A stretch of DNA of 64,000 nt from Bifidobacterium polysaccharolyticum (GTDB taxonomy: Bacteria > Actinomycetota > Actinomycetes > Actinomycetales > Bifidobacteriaceae), in NCBI RefSeq assembly GCF_016101585.1, contig NZ_JACFQG010000004.1, positions 236,732 to 300,731 of the forward strand, in the 5' to 3' direction. Below the pieces are notes generated by a model. That model was not told the DNA's origin, did no database searches, and saw only the letters and a list, made by a program, of their open reading frames with translations. Shown here piece by piece: positions 1 to 9,340 of this stretch (the stretch's first letter is position 1; each line of letters begins with the position of its first letter). Both the position numbers and the translations under genes were made by a program.

Positions 1-536
1 TCGCGACGACGACGGTGAATCAGGGAGACGATGGTGCGCACCTTGGCCATGATGATGGCGCTGGCCTCATCCAGCTGGTCGGGATCGTCTACGTCACAGG
101 TGTCCGGGTGGAAGCCAGCAAGCGCGTTGACCGCAGCGGCCAGCACACTCATGGGATGAGCCTGGCGAGGGAAGGACGAGAGCAGATGGCGGAAGTCCTC
201 CCCTACGACCGTGTAACCCAGTACATGGCTGCGGAACCGCTGGTACTGCTCGGCATCAGGCAGCTCACCGTGGGACAGCAACCAGGCCACCTCGAGGAAA
301 TTGGACTGGGCGCACAGATCCTCTATGGCATAGCCCCTGTAGCGCAGTATGGACCGCTTGCCGTCAATGAAGGTGATTCCCGAGACGCACTGGGCCGTGG
401 TCTGGAAGCCGGGATCCAGCGTGACCCAGCCGTCGTTGCGCAGGGAGGAGACCAGAATGCCGTCGGGCCCTTCGGTGGCGCGAACCAGGGGAAGATCAAC
501 CTGTTCGGAATCGATGGACAACCGTGCAGTAGACAC
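1..536 (-). CDS. gltA: Citrate synthase, partial (3' end outside window)
   Basis: Condenses acetyl-CoA with oxaloacetate in the cytoplasm; in bifidobacteria it feeds the short oxidative branch towards 2-oxoglutarate and glutamate. Reading the minus strand gives about 178 N-terminal residues with the family signature TFIDGKRSILRYRGYAIEDL near residues 54-73, then SNFLEVAWLLSHGELP. The start is a GTG at 536, chosen because AGGAGG lies 6 nt upstream; a second GTG at 539 is possible. The catalytic His and Asp lie beyond the window edge. The identification is firm from the N-terminal domain alone. Confidence 0.9.
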   Translation of the reverse strand, partial: MSTARLSIDSEQVDLPLVRATEGPDGILVSSLRNDGWVTLDPGFQTTAQCVSGITFIDGKRSILRYRGYAIEDLCAQSNFLEVAWLLSHGELPDAEQYQRFRSHVLGYTVVGEDFRHLLSSFPRQAHPMSVLAAAVNALAGFHPDTCDVDDPDQLDEASAIIMAKVRTIVSLIHRRRR

Positions 537-885
537 CACGCACCTCCTGTTAATCAACCAGTAAGGTGCCAGTGAGAGTCGACGGCCATGCCGGATCAGG
601 CTACCGGCACCTGTACCGGCGTGGAATTGCCGACATGCTAGCAGAAACAACCACGACTTCGATTACCGGCTTGTAACCACAGGCATGAATCCGTCACCTC
701 CACCAATGAAGCACAGGTCCAAGCCGGTGCCCTCTTCATTTCCGCACCAGCCTGCGGGCACAAGGCCAGGGAAGAAAGTGCAGGTATCCAATAGGGCCAG
801 CATCAAAGAGGGACCCAGGAGCATCCACATTGTGGACATCCTTGGGTCCCTTATAGTCCTACTTCAGCCTCGAACAGCCTCGAAC
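537..885. other. Intergenic region between map and gltA
   Basis: About 350 bases without a convincing gene. It holds the terminator of map at 808-852 and must hold the gltA promoter on the minus strand. I found no clear -35/-10 pair. An open frame on the plus strand here is the complement of map and has no ribosome site. Confidence 0.6.
808..852 (-). terminator. Intrinsic terminator downstream of map
   Basis: A long hairpin pairs GGGACCCA (810-817) with TGGGTCCC (843-850), extended by an inner TCCACA/TGTGGA stem. On the minus strand it is followed by a short pyrimidine tail. It lies about 35 nt after the map stop codon. Confidence 0.75.
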
Positions 886-1662
886 TCAGTCCCTGGTCGT
901 CAGGATGACAGGCCCCTGCTCAGTGATGGCGATGGTGTGCTCGCTGTGGGCGCCGCGCGATCCGTCTGCAGAACGGAGGGTCCACCCATCCTTGGGATCC
1001 TGGTAAATCTGATCGGTGGTCGCCAGGAACCAGGGCTCAATGGCAATGACCAAACCCGGGCGCAGCTTGTAACCGTGATGAGGAGTGCCGTCGTTGGGCA
1101 CATGGGGATCACCATGCATAATCCGCCCTACCCCGTGTCCGCCGAACTCCAGATTGACGCTGTAGCCGTTTTCATGGGCAACCTCACCGACTGCAGCGGA
1201 GATGTCACCCAAGCGGTTACCGGGCTGGGCCTGGGCGATGCCCGCCTTCAGGGCCTCTTCAGTGGTTCGAATCAGCCGAAGATCCTCTGGATCGGCATGC
1301 TCGCCCACCACGAAGCTGATGGCCGAGTCGCCCACCCAGCCGTCCACGTTGATGGCCAGATCCAGGGAGAGCAGGTCGCCATCCTTGAGGTTGTAGTCAT
1401 AGGGCACCCCGTGCAGAACGGCATCATTGACGGATAGGCAGATGTAGTGCGCGAAGGGGCCGGTGCCGAAGTCAGGCGCGTAGTCCACGTAGCAGGATGT
1501 GGCTCCCTTGCGGGCGTTGATCCTGTCCTTGACGTAGTCATCCAGCTCCAGCAGGTTGACCCCGGGTTTGCTCATGGACTTGAGCTCCTTGAGGATGCTG
1601 CCGACAAACCTGCCCGCCGGCTTCATCTGTTCGATCTCCTGCTTGGTTTTGAGCTCGATCAT
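886..1662 (-). CDS. map: Methionine aminopeptidase, type I
   Basis: Removes the initiator methionine from new cytosolic proteins. The 258-residue length fits the type I family. The five metal ligands are visible at D101, D112, H176, E209 and E241, with the substrate His at H84 in AVLHGV. It is transcribed alone between gltA and an HdeD-like gene, with its own terminator. This is the usual housekeeping enzyme; nothing is unusual. Confidence 0.95.
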   Translation of the reverse strand: MIELKTKQEIEQMKPAGRFVGSILKELKSMSKPGVNLLELDDYVKDRINARKGATSCYVDYAPDFGTGPFAHYICLSVNDAVLHGVPYDYNLKDGDLLSLDLAINVDGWVGDSAISFVVGEHADPEDLRLIRTTEEALKAGIAQAQPGNRLGDISAAVGEVAHENGYSVNLEFGGHGVGRIMHGDPHVPNDGTPHHGYKLRPGLVIAIEPWFLATTDQIYQDPKDGWTLRSADGSRGAHSEHTIAITEQGPVILTTRD

Positions 1663-1765
1663 CCTCTGCGTCCTTTCATGATTGGTGCCCGCGGGTGCCG
1701 CCCCTCAGGATCCTGCCCAAGTACTACCACTCAGTATTATCGGGTCAGTCGGACGAGTCCGGCTC

Positions 1766-2464
1766 TCAGTTCCGGCCGAAGGTGAAGGCCCTGATAATGG
1801 AAACGACTCCCAGCACCAGAAGAGCGCACCCGCTGAAGATGACCAGGAAGATGACGGAGCTCAGCGGGTAGATCATGACGATGATCCCGGCGATGATGGA
1901 GACGACGCCTGAGAAGATGGCCCAGCCTGAATGCGGGAGCCCCCAGGAGGCTGCCAGACTCATCACGCCCTCCATGATCCAGCTGATGCCCACAATGATG
2001 GTGACCAGCAGGGTCAGCGCTGAAGCGGATAGGGCCGTGTTCCTGACGATGACAATGCCGCCGACGGCAATCAGGGCGCCAAAGAGGACACCCAACACCC
2101 GCCATCCACCGGGAAGGCCCTTTGACACGATGGAAGTGGCCAGACGGACCACGCCGGAGATGATGAAGTAAATGCCCAGCACCACAGTCACGGCAATCAG
2201 GGTCTTGTCCGGCCTGAGCAGCAGGGCCAGGCCCAGGATGACTCCGATCACGCCCATGACACCCATGATGATGCGGATGGCCCGCAGGGTCCTGAATCCT
2301 AGATCTTCGGCGATCATGGAAAATGGATCCATGCGTGGCGGGCGCCCCTGATAGCCGGGGTATTGCCCGTACTGACCATAATTATTCTGGTATTGGCCGC
2401 CATTCTGTCCAGAATTCTGACCGCCGAACTGATTGGGCTGACCGCCCTGCATGGGATCCGTCAT
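1766..2464 (-). CDS. HdeD-like (DUF308) membrane protein
   Basis: A 232-residue integral membrane protein. The first 45 residues are rich in Gln, Gly, Asn and Tyr (NNYGQYGQYPGYQGRPP) and probably cytoplasmic and disordered. Six hydrophobic segments follow from about residue 60 to 225 in the paired pattern of DUF308/HdeD proteins (for example LRAIRIIMGVMGVIGVILG). E. coli HdeD is linked to acid tolerance, but the role in Actinobacteria is unknown. I start at the ATG at 2464, which has AAGAGGA 4 nt upstream, rather than a GTG at 2479. Confidence 0.75.
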   Translation of the reverse strand: MTDPMQGGQPNQFGGQNSGQNGGQYQNNYGQYGQYPGYQGRPPRMDPFSMIAEDLGFRTLRAIRIIMGVMGVIGVILGLALLLRPDKTLIAVTVVLGIYFIISGVVRLATSIVSKGLPGGWRVLGVLFGALIAVGGIVIVRNTALSASALTLLVTIIVGISWIMEGVMSLAASWGLPHSGWAIFSGVVSIIAGIIVMIYPLSSVIFLVIFSGCALLVLGVVSIIRAFTFGRN

Positions 2465-2638
2465 ACCGTCCTCTTTCACTCGCTCAAGGCGGCCGAGCGG
2501 CCGTCCTGTTACCGTCTGTCAAGTTTAAATCACCAAGGAGGCAATCGCGGCTTTTCCCCTTCGGCGGATGGTTCGCCGATTCGCCGATCCCGGCAACCCA
2601 GGGCATGGCATGTCATCAAAGATGGCTAGGCTTGTGGC

Positions 2639-4732
2639 ATGGCACAATCTACTGAACCCAAGACCTCCTCCGGACTTGATCCGGCCTCCTTCTCCTCGGT
2701 CATTCGGCCGCAGGACGATCTCTTTCGTTTTGTCAACGGTCCCTGGATCGACACCTACAGTCTGCCCGAGGACCGCTCCCGGTTCGGCTCCTTCGACAAG
2801 CTTGCCGAGGATGCCGAAGCACAGATCCGTGAAATCCTCGAGGACCCGGAATCCCCGGCAGTCAAATCAGCCCTGCTCTACCGCAGCTTCCTGGATACTG
2901 ATGCCATAGAAGCCGCGGGAATGGAACCCATCCGCCCAGACCTGCAGGCCATTGACGCTGTGTCCGACAAAAAGGCGCTGACCAGCCTGCTGGGCCGGCT
3001 CAACCCCACTGGCGGACCTGATCTGTTCGGCATCGCCATCTATGGCGATCCGGGCAACGCTGGCGTCAACGTGGCTCATATGGAACAGGCCGGGTTGGGA
3101 CTTCCCGACGAAGCCTACTACCGGGAGAAGAGCTACGCTCCGGTCCGTCAGGCCTACACCGACATGGTGGCCTCCCTGCTCAGGCTCTCCGGCTACGCCG
3201 ATGACCAGGAGGCTGCCCACAGACAGGCGGAGTCTTTCCTTGATGTCGAGACGCGCATAGCGGCACGCCACTGGGACAACGTGTCGACCCGAGACGAAGA
3301 TCGCACCTATAATCCCACCACCCTGGCCGACCTGGAGTCTACACTCGCCGATTTCGATCTGCACACCTGGATCGAGTCCTGGCAGAATGCATATGCAGCC
3401 AGTCCTGTCGCCAATCTGCAACCGGTCGATCTGAGCTCAGCCCTGTCCAGGTCCATAGTGCACGAACCCTCCTTCCTGCAGGGTTTGAACGAGCTTTGGA
3501 AAACCAGCGATTTGGAGGATCTCAAACTCTGGGCCCGCGTGCACACCCTGATCGAGTGGGCAGGCCTGCTCAGCAGCGACTTCGATCAGGCCAGGTTCGA
3601 CTTCTATGGCAAGGTTCTTTCAGGCACGACCAAGATGCGTGACCGCTGGAAGCGGGCTGTCTCCCTGGTCAATGGCATTTGCGGCGAAGAGGTCGGACGC
3701 GAATATGTACGCCGGCACTTCCCTGCCTCCAGCAAGGCCCGCATGGAGGCCCTGGTCTCAGACCTGATCGATGCCTATCGGGTCTCCATCACCTCCAGCG
3801 ACTGGCTGGGAGAACAGACCAAGGTCAAGGCTCTGGCCAAGCTGGACAAATTCTCGCCCAAGATCGGCTACACCGAGCACTGGCGCGACTATACGGCCCT
3901 GGCTGTGGACGAAAAGCTGGGTCTGGTCGACAACGTGCGGCAGGCCAACCTCTACGAGTCCGGCTACCAGTTCTGCAAGGCCGGTCAGCCCGTGGACAAG
4001 GAAGAGTGGCTGATGAACCCTCAGACGGTCAACGCCTACTACGAGCCCACCCTGAACGTCATCGTCTTCCCCGCAGCCATCCTGCAGCCGCCTTTCTTCG
4101 ACCCAGACGCCGACGACGCCGTCAACTACGGAGGCATCGGGTCGGTCATCGGCCACGAAATCGGCCACGGATTCGACGACCAGGGCTCCAAGTACGACGG
4201 TGACGGACGTCTGCAGGACTGGTGGACCCCGCAGGACCGCGAAAACTTCGAACAACGGACCAAAGCACTCATTGAGCAGTACAACGGATTTGTTCCCCAG
4301 CAACTTGCCGAGAAGTACGCCGACAAGCCCGAGCAAGCACCTCATGTCAATGGAGCGTTGACCATTGGCGAGAACATCGGGGACCTGGGAGGCGTCAACA
4401 TCGCCATCAAGGCCTATGCCATCTCCTTGCAGAAGAAGGAGGGCGGCACAGCCGAGACAGACGATGCTGCCATGGACCAGGCGCTAGCCTCGGCTCCAGT
4501 CATGGACGGCTACACTGGCCTGCAACGGTTCTTCCTGTCTTATGCCTCCATATGGAGGACCAAGAACAGGGATCAGCTGGCCGAACAGTATCTGCAGATC
4601 GATCCCCACTCCCCTGCTGAATTCCGCACAAACGGCATCGTCAGGAACGTGGATCGCTTCTATCAGGCCTTCGGAGTCACCGCCGACGACGGCATGTGGC
4701 TGGAACCCGACGCACGAGTCAAGATCTGGTAA
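2639..4732 (+). CDS. pepO: M13-family metalloendopeptidase (PepO/neprilysin type)
   Basis: A zinc endopeptidase of 697 residues, expected to act on oligopeptides. No signal peptide is visible, so it is probably cytoplasmic like lactic-acid-bacterial PepO. The zinc site is HEIGH at residues 506-510, with the third ligand E578 and the proton donor D582 in ENIGD. The NAYY substrate-binding motif occurs before the zinc site, and the C-terminus ends in the family-typical W. It is monocistronic and ends at a double hairpin shared with the convergent ssb-like gene. Confidence 0.93.
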   Translation: MAQSTEPKTSSGLDPASFSSVIRPQDDLFRFVNGPWIDTYSLPEDRSRFGSFDKLAEDAEAQIREILEDPESPAVKSALLYRSFLDTDAIEAAGMEPIRPDLQAIDAVSDKKALTSLLGRLNPTGGPDLFGIAIYGDPGNAGVNVAHMEQAGLGLPDEAYYREKSYAPVRQAYTDMVASLLRLSGYADDQEAAHRQAESFLDVETRIAARHWDNVSTRDEDRTYNPTTLADLESTLADFDLHTWIESWQNAYAASPVANLQPVDLSSALSRSIVHEPSFLQGLNELWKTSDLEDLKLWARVHTLIEWAGLLSSDFDQARFDFYGKVLSGTTKMRDRWKRAVSLVNGICGEEVGREYVRRHFPASSKARMEALVSDLIDAYRVSITSSDWLGEQTKVKALAKLDKFSPKIGYTEHWRDYTALAVDEKLGLVDNVRQANLYESGYQFCKAGQPVDKEEWLMNPQTVNAYYEPTLNVIVFPAAILQPPFFDPDADDAVNYGGIGSVIGHEIGHGFDDQGSKYDGDGRLQDWWTPQDRENFEQRTKALIEQYNGFVPQQLAEKYADKPEQAPHVNGALTIGENIGDLGGVNIAIKAYAISLQKKEGGTAETDDAAMDQALASAPVMDGYTGLQRFFLSYASIWRTKNRDQLAEQYLQIDPHSPAEFRTNGIVRNVDRFYQAFGVTADDGMWLEPDARVKIW

Positions 4733-4741
4733 ACCTGTTCT

Positions 4742-4828
4742 GATTAAAACCGTTGGTTGACGGTTTTAATCAGCCTACTGTTCAAGGCGGGAGGCCGACG
4801 AAAATCAGTCGGTCTCCCGCTTTCGTTT
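4742..4828. terminator. Two back-to-back hairpins between convergent genes
   Basis: First hairpin: GATTAAAACCGT (4742-4753) pairs with ACGGTTTTAATC (4760-4771). Second hairpin: GCGGGAGGCCGAC (4787-4799) pairs with GTCGGTCTCCCGC (4808-4820), followed by TTTCGTTTT. Together they can stop pepO from the left and the ssb-like gene from the right. Confidence 0.85.
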
Positions 4829-4851
4829 TGCTAGGCCGAAACAACCTGTGC

Positions 4852-5367
4852 TCATTCGGCATCGGAAGCCTTCACCGATGTCTCCTTGGCTGCAGATGAC
4901 GCAGATGATGCAGAGGCAGATGCAGTTTCGGACGATAAAGACGATGGCGGCGTGGTCCAAGGGTCCGGACCGTCAGCTCCCTCATCAATAGGCGCGGTAT
5001 CCGATCGGGTCCTGGTGAAGGTATCCTGCCCCCGGGCTAGGTCGTGACCGATGCCATCTGCCACCAAAATCAGACTGCTGTGCGGTTGGCCATCGCTGAT
5101 CCACTCCTCCGTCACCAAAGATCCCGTCACCATGACCGGATCGCCCTTATGCAGACAGGCCAGGGCATTGACCGCCAGAGTCCTGAAAGCTTTGACAGTA
5201 AGCCAAGTAGTGGATTTTCGTTTCCACACTCCAGCCGCAGCATCGTAATGGGCCGGAGTAGAGCCCAGCCTGAAGGAGCAGACAGGCGTAGACCCCGGCT
5301 GTCCCAGACGCGTTGGTTGGGTCCCCATAAAGCCGAAGACAGTCGTTTTTATTTCGTTGATGGCCAT
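4852..5367 (-). CDS. ssb: Single-stranded DNA-binding protein paralogue
   Basis: An OB-fold SSB of 171 residues. The N-terminal fold (about residues 1-115) has TTVFGFMGT, RLGSTP and WLTVKAF in the usual order. The tail is rich in Ser, Ala, Thr and Glu and ends in Glu without the classic DDDIPF tip. That suggests an accessory SSB, such as one used in recombination or DNA uptake, rather than the replicative one; this is inference. The start at 5367 has GAGAGG 6-7 nt upstream and lies inside the end of a possible upstream ORF. Confidence 0.82.
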   Translation of the reverse strand: MAINEIKTTVFGFMGTQPTRLGQPGSTPVCSFRLGSTPAHYDAAAGVWKRKSTTWLTVKAFRTLAVNALACLHKGDPVMVTGSLVTEEWISDGQPHSSLILVADGIGHDLARGQDTFTRTRSDTAPIDEGADGPDPWTTPPSSLSSETASASASSASSAAKETSVKASDAE

Positions 5368-5645
5368 ACCGAAACCTCTCTGTTGATGTTATGAATCCGA
5401 CGCTGTAAATCTGCCAGTCGATTCCTGGATTCCTGATTTTGCAGCGGCGAGGCCATTCGACGGAGAATCCCCGACCAGAGCGCGGATAATCGGAGCGGGG
5501 GAAGGGACTGGCCCCGGCCAGGAACCCTCCGTCGAACGGTGAGTCCATCCTGCCTCCGCCCACGTCCCCGTACACGACCTGCAGACCATTGTGGTCGAAC
5601 GAACTCGGACTGATTCAGATTGTGGACAAACCAACCTTCCTCCAT
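5349..5645 (-). CDS. Possible small basic protein upstream of ssb
   Basis: A 98-residue frame overlapping the ssb start by 19 bases. The product is Arg-rich, with a predicted helical end (LQNQESRNRLADLQRRI). I do not recognise it. In favour: the overlap suggests translational coupling, and an inverted repeat that could be an operator lies just upstream. Against: no ribosome site precedes the ATG, and its codon use is not clearly better than in other frames. It may be only the ssb leader. Confidence 0.35.
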   Translation of the reverse strand: MEEGWFVHNLNQSEFVRPQWSAGRVRGRGRRQDGLTVRRRVPGRGQSLPPLRLSALWSGILRRMASPLQNQESRNRLADLQRRIHNINREVSVWPSTK

Positions 5646-5653
5646 AAAAAACT

Positions 5654-5687
5654 TGAGATAGGTCTCTTGTCAGTAATACCTATCTCA
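5654..5687. promoter_or_regulatory. 10-bp inverted repeat, probable operator
   Basis: TGAGATAGGT (5654-5663) and ACCTATCTCA (5678-5687) form a perfect inverted repeat with a 14-bp spacer. It lies in the promoter region of the ssb-like transcription unit. The arm spacing, about two helical turns, suits a dimeric repressor. Confidence 0.55.
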
Positions 5688-5848
5688 TCAGGTAAAGCGG
5701 GGTGGATTTACCCATAATTATGAAAATCGAGAACAGAGGAAAACTTGATAACGAAAAATGAACGGCTCGGATGCAGGCAGGCGTCAATGGCGATAATGCG
5801 TCAACGACTCATAATTGCTGATTGTTCAAGGAGAGAGGTGGACACAAC

Positions 5849-5973
5849 ATGATTACAGGAGCGATTGTGGGCGTATAGCGATAGTGGGATGAGTAGCAGG
5901 GATAGCGGCAGTTGCCATACCCGTTACATTGTTGATTCGGTACTTCAGGAAGAACAGGACACAGCATACATAA
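5849..5973 (+). pseudogene. Possible decayed small hydrophobic peptide gene
   Basis: A good ribosome site (AAGGAGAGAGG) precedes an ATG at 5849 that opens MITGAIVGV and then meets TAG. Shifting frame at that point gives a hydrophobic run, IAIVG, then a TGA, then VAGIAAVAIPVTLLIRYF, and a basic tail to a TAA at 5971-5973. Joined, these would make a single-span peptide of about 41 residues. A frameshift and a stop would both be needed, so chance is a real alternative. Confidence 0.3.
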
Positions 5974-6462
5974 ATCCAGGCAATATCCTATGGGCGGCAC
6001 CGGCTTTTAATTCCTATGACTTCATCACCGATAATGGGTGGCGGCCTGCGCTATAAGGACAAGCTGCCACTCATTATCTTGTTCCCGGCCGCTTACAGTG
6101 ATGCTGTTCCGATTACCTTATGAACACTCCAGGTGGACAATCGTAACCAGTCACTATCCGTCACGAAACACACGACTGTACAAAAAGAATGAGAGACTCA
6201 AGACTCAGGCAACTCCTTTCCGAACCAGAGAAGGCCGCAGGCTCCTCGAACAGTCACTAGGCGTGAATCATTCTGGCCGAGGCTGACGCGCAGACGTGAA
6301 GACAAGGCCGCAAGATCGACGAAAGGAGCCAGGTGAGCTACGTTCGAAGATGGCATTCACCCGAGTATCTCGATTGATGCCTGATTTATCGATGCTTTCT
6401 GTGCTGATGCCGAAGGACACATCAGCGGAAACCATAACTGGATCCGCAATGTCCCCTTCACT

Positions 6463-6492
6463 GCCCAGGACCATAGAGCATTGGTCCTGGGC
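6463..6492. promoter_or_regulatory. Perfect 11-bp hairpin upstream of xth
   Basis: GCCCAGGACCA (6463-6473) pairs with TGGTCCTGGGC (6482-6492) around an 8-nt loop. No U-run follows on either strand, so an operator or mRNA leader structure for xth is likelier than a terminator. Confidence 0.5.
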
Positions 6493-6541
6493 TAAACTGT
6501 GAGAGCAGATACATCGGCACGGTTTGGAAGGACCCGCAGTC

Positions 6542-7396
6542 ATGGTTCACACGCTGGTCAGTTGGAATATCGATTCGCTCAACGCCGCCCTACTGGGCAA
6601 GAGCAGCCGCAGCGCCCTCTCCCTGAAGGTGGTGGAGACCATCCGGGATCTGGGCCCCGATGTCGTAGCCATCCAGGAAACCAAACTCAACGGTGATCAG
6701 AAGAAATCGGCAGGTATCCTTAAGGCGCTCATGCGCTACTTTCCCGATTATCAGGAGGTGGACCGCCGTTCCGAGGCCCCGGCCCGTACAGGCTACGCAG
6801 GCACGCTCATGCTCTACCGCAAGAGCCTACCAGAACCTACCGTGACCCGCCCCCGCATCGGCGCTCCCGACACCATGGATGACGAGGGCCGCATGCTCAC
6901 TCTGGAGTTCCCGGACTGCTTCGTCACCACGGTCTACACTCCCAATTCCGGATCGGGACTGGTAAGGCTCAAGCCGCGCGGCGTCTGGGATGATTGCTAC
7001 CGTCGCTACCTGCAGGAACTGGATGCCCGCAAACCGGTCCTGGCCTGTGGCGACTTCAACGTGGCCCACGAGGAGATCGACATTGCCAACCCGGCATCCA
7101 ACCACCATTCCGCCGGCTTCACCGATCAGGAACGCGAAAAGTTCAGCCTTCTGCTGGATGCAGGCTTCACCGACACCTTCCGAAAAATTCATGGCGATGC
7201 CGCTGGCTTCTACGACGATCACCGCAGCGTCTACACCTGGTTCGCACAGCGTGCCCCAAAGAGCAAGATCAACAACTCCGGCTGGCGCATCGACTACTGG
7301 CTGACCTCCAACCGGATTGCTGACCAGGTCAGCACCAGCGAACCCGTGGACACAGGCGAGCGCCAGGACCATCTGCCCATTCTTCTGCGCATCTGA
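6542..7396 (+). CDS. xth: Exodeoxyribonuclease III / AP endonuclease
   Basis: A cytoplasmic base-excision-repair nuclease of the exonuclease-endonuclease-phosphatase family, 284 residues. Motifs seen in order are SWNIDSL near the N-terminus, IQETKL (metal-binding Glu), YTPNSG, CGDFNVAHEEID, and WRIDYWL; the terminal Asp-His pair is in DHLP. I chose the ATG at 6542, with GGAAGGA 8 nt upstream, over an upstream TTG. It is monocistronic and convergent with proS. Confidence 0.93.
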   Translation: MVHTLVSWNIDSLNAALLGKSSRSALSLKVVETIRDLGPDVVAIQETKLNGDQKKSAGILKALMRYFPDYQEVDRRSEAPARTGYAGTLMLYRKSLPEPTVTRPRIGAPDTMDDEGRMLTLEFPDCFVTTVYTPNSGSGLVRLKPRGVWDDCYRRYLQELDARKPVLACGDFNVAHEEIDIANPASNHHSAGFTDQEREKFSLLLDAGFTDTFRKIHGDAAGFYDDHRSVYTWFAQRAPKSKINNSGWRIDYWLTSNRIADQVSTSEPVDTGERQDHLPILLRI

Positions 7397-7434
7397 CTGG
7401 TTAGATTTCTAAAACTAAACCAATGCATACAAAA

Positions 7435-7482
7435 GGGTGAGTCCTTGGTCGCGTGCATCATGACACGACCAAAGCCCCACCC
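7435..7482. terminator. Bidirectional terminator between xth and proS
   Basis: An imperfect stem pairs GGGTG (7435-7439) with CACCC (7478-7482), and inside it TTGGTCG pairs with CGACCAA. A T-rich stretch follows on the plus side and an A-rich stretch precedes it, so both convergent genes can use it. Confidence 0.7.
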
Positions 7483-7525
7483 CTCTATATTGATTGCTAA
7501 TAAGCAACTATGAGTGTGGCATAAC

Positions 7526-9340
7526 CTACTGGAGAGCTGTAATCCGATCCACGATCATCTGAGCGGCCTGATCGGCAGGAACAGCTTGCACATCCGAGCC
7601 GTCGCGGTTGCGAATCTCAATAGTGCCGTTGGCGATGGTGTCGCGACCAGCAATAGCGACCAGGGGGACCCCGATTAGCTCGGCATCCTTGAACTTGACC
7701 CCGGGAGATACCTTGGGCCGGTCGTCGTAGATGACCTCCACGCCGCGGTCCTCCAGGTCGGTGACCAGCTTCTCAGCGGCATCGAAAGCCTCCTGCTTCT
7801 TGCCGGTGGCCACCACATGGACCGCGGCAGGAGCGACAGCCTTGGGCCAAGCCAGACCTTTATCATCGTGATGCATCTCAGCGATGCAGGCCAGCACACG
7901 GGAAATGCCGATGCCATAGCAGCCCATCCAGACCGGAACAGCCTTGCCGTTGCGGTCCAGGACCTTTAGCCCCAATGCGTCAGAGTATTTCAGCCCAAGC
8001 TGGAAGACCTGCCCGATCTCCACGCCACGCTCGAAGCTGAGCGGCCCGGAACCATCAGGACTCATATCCCCGTGACGGACCTCGGCGGCTTCCACTACTC
8101 CGTCGGCTTGGAAATCACGCCTATAAACCGCATTGGCCAGGTGTACGCCTTCAGAATCAGCCCCGGTCACCCAGGCAGATCCAGGCGCCACATGGGCATC
8201 GAGGAAGTAGCGGATATGAGAGGCGGACTCAGTATCCGAACGCTGAGGACCCAGAACACGGGGGCCAATATATCCCTTGACCAGCTCGTGGTGGGCAGCC
8301 AGGTCAGCTTCATTGGCCTCCTCAATCTCGGCCGGAGCGAACTGGGCCTCCAACCGCTTCATGTCCACCTGACGGTCACCCGGCAGGCCGACGGCCACCA
8401 GTTCCCGCCAGCCCTCGGGATGGTCATCATCTGCAGGATGCTTGACGGCCACAATAAGGTTCTTCAGAGTATCGGCAGCGGTCCAGTCCCGGCCATCCTC
8501 GCGAGGATGCAGCTGGTTGAACCGCTCCACCAGGGTATCGATAGTGGTTGAGTCAGGGGTATCCAGCTCCTGCATGGCGGGAATCTTAGTGTAGTCGACG
8601 GGATCAGGACGCGGGGTGGTCAGCGCCTCCACATTCCACGCCTTACCCGAGGGCGCCAGAGCAAAAGTGTCCTCGCCTATAGGCAACGGAGCCAGGAATT
8701 CCTCGGACTCGGATCCCCCCATGGGCCCGGAGACCGCATGGACGATTACGTAGTTGACGCCCAGACGCTTGAAAATTCGCTCATAGGCGCCGCGTTCATC
8801 CTGGTAGGCCTTCTTCAGCCCCTCCTCGTCCACAGTGAACGAGTAAGCGTCCTTCATGATGAACTCGCGACCCCTGATCAGCCCTGCGCGGGGACGGAAC
8901 TCGTCGCGGTACTTGGTCTGGATCTGGTAGAGAACGACTGGCAGGTCCTTGTATGAGGAATACATGTCCTTGACCAAAAGGGTGAACATCTCCTCATGGG
9001 TGGGAGCCAGCAGGTAATCAGCGCCGTGCCTGTCCTGGAGGCGGAAGAGATTCTCACCATACTCCTCCCAGCGGTGGGTAGCCTCGTAGGGCTCGCGAGG
9101 CAGCAGAGCCGGAAAGTGAACCTCCTGGGCGCCGATGCCGTCGATCTCCTCCCGGACCACGGCCTGGACCTTGTCGAGAACTTTCAGACCCAGTGGCAGC
9201 CAGGTGAAGATGCCAGGGGCCACCTTGCGGACGTATCCTGCCCGCTGCAGGAGTTTGGCCGAGTCCACATCGGCGTCGGCCGGATCCTCCCTGAGGGTCC
9301 GCAAAAAGAGGGTTGACATGCGCATGGCTTTGGTTCTCAT
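7526..9340 (-). CDS. proS: Prolyl-tRNA synthetase (bacterial type)
   Basis: Charges tRNA-Pro. The protein has 604 residues, the length of the bacterial type with an inserted editing domain. Class II motif 2 is [13 protein letters not shown] and motif 3 is GCYGIGISR; the INS editing domain lies between them. The N-terminus has the family sequence [17 protein letters not shown]. The chosen ATG at 9340 follows AGGAGGT almost directly, so ATGs at 9325 or 9319 are possible. The longer open frame up to 9445 has no support. Confidence 0.93.
   Translation of the reverse strand: MRTKAMRMSTLFLRTLREDPADADVDSAKLLQRAGYVRKVAPGIFTWLPLGLKVLDKVQAVVREEIDGIGAQEVHFPALLPREPYEATHRWEEYGENLFRLQDRHGADYLLAPTHEEMFTLLVKDMYSSYKDLPVVLYQIQTKYRDEFRPRAGLIRGREFIMKDAYSFTVDEEGLKKAYQDERGAYERIFKRLGVNYVIVHAVSGPMGGSESEEFLAPLPIGEDTFALAPSGKAWNVEALTTPRPDPVDYTKIPAMQELDTPDSTTIDTLVERFNQLHPREDGRDWTAADTLKNLIVAVKHPADDDHPEGWRELVAVGLPGDRQVDMKRLEAQFAPAEIEEANEADLAAHHELVKGYIGPRVLGPQRSDTESASHIRYFLDAHVAPGSAWVTGADSEGVHLANAVYRRDFQADGVVEAAEVRHGDMSPDGSGPLSFERGVEIGQVFQLGLKYSDALGLKVLDRNGKAVPVWMGCYGIGISRVLACIAEMHHDDKGLAWPKAVAPAAVHVVATGKKQEAFDAAEKLVTDLEDRGVEVIYDDRPKVSPGVKFKDAELIGVPLVAIAGRDTIANGTIEIRNRDGSDVQAVPADQAAQMIVDRITALQ

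Larger units (their letters stand above)
5688..6541. other. Long poorly coding region before xth
   Basis: About 850 bases with no convincing gene. It holds a possible decayed hydrophobic micro-ORF at 5849-5973 and a perfect 11-bp hairpin at 6463-6492. Other open frames here lack ribosome sites and show no recognisable motifs. It may be remnant DNA. Confidence 0.6.
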
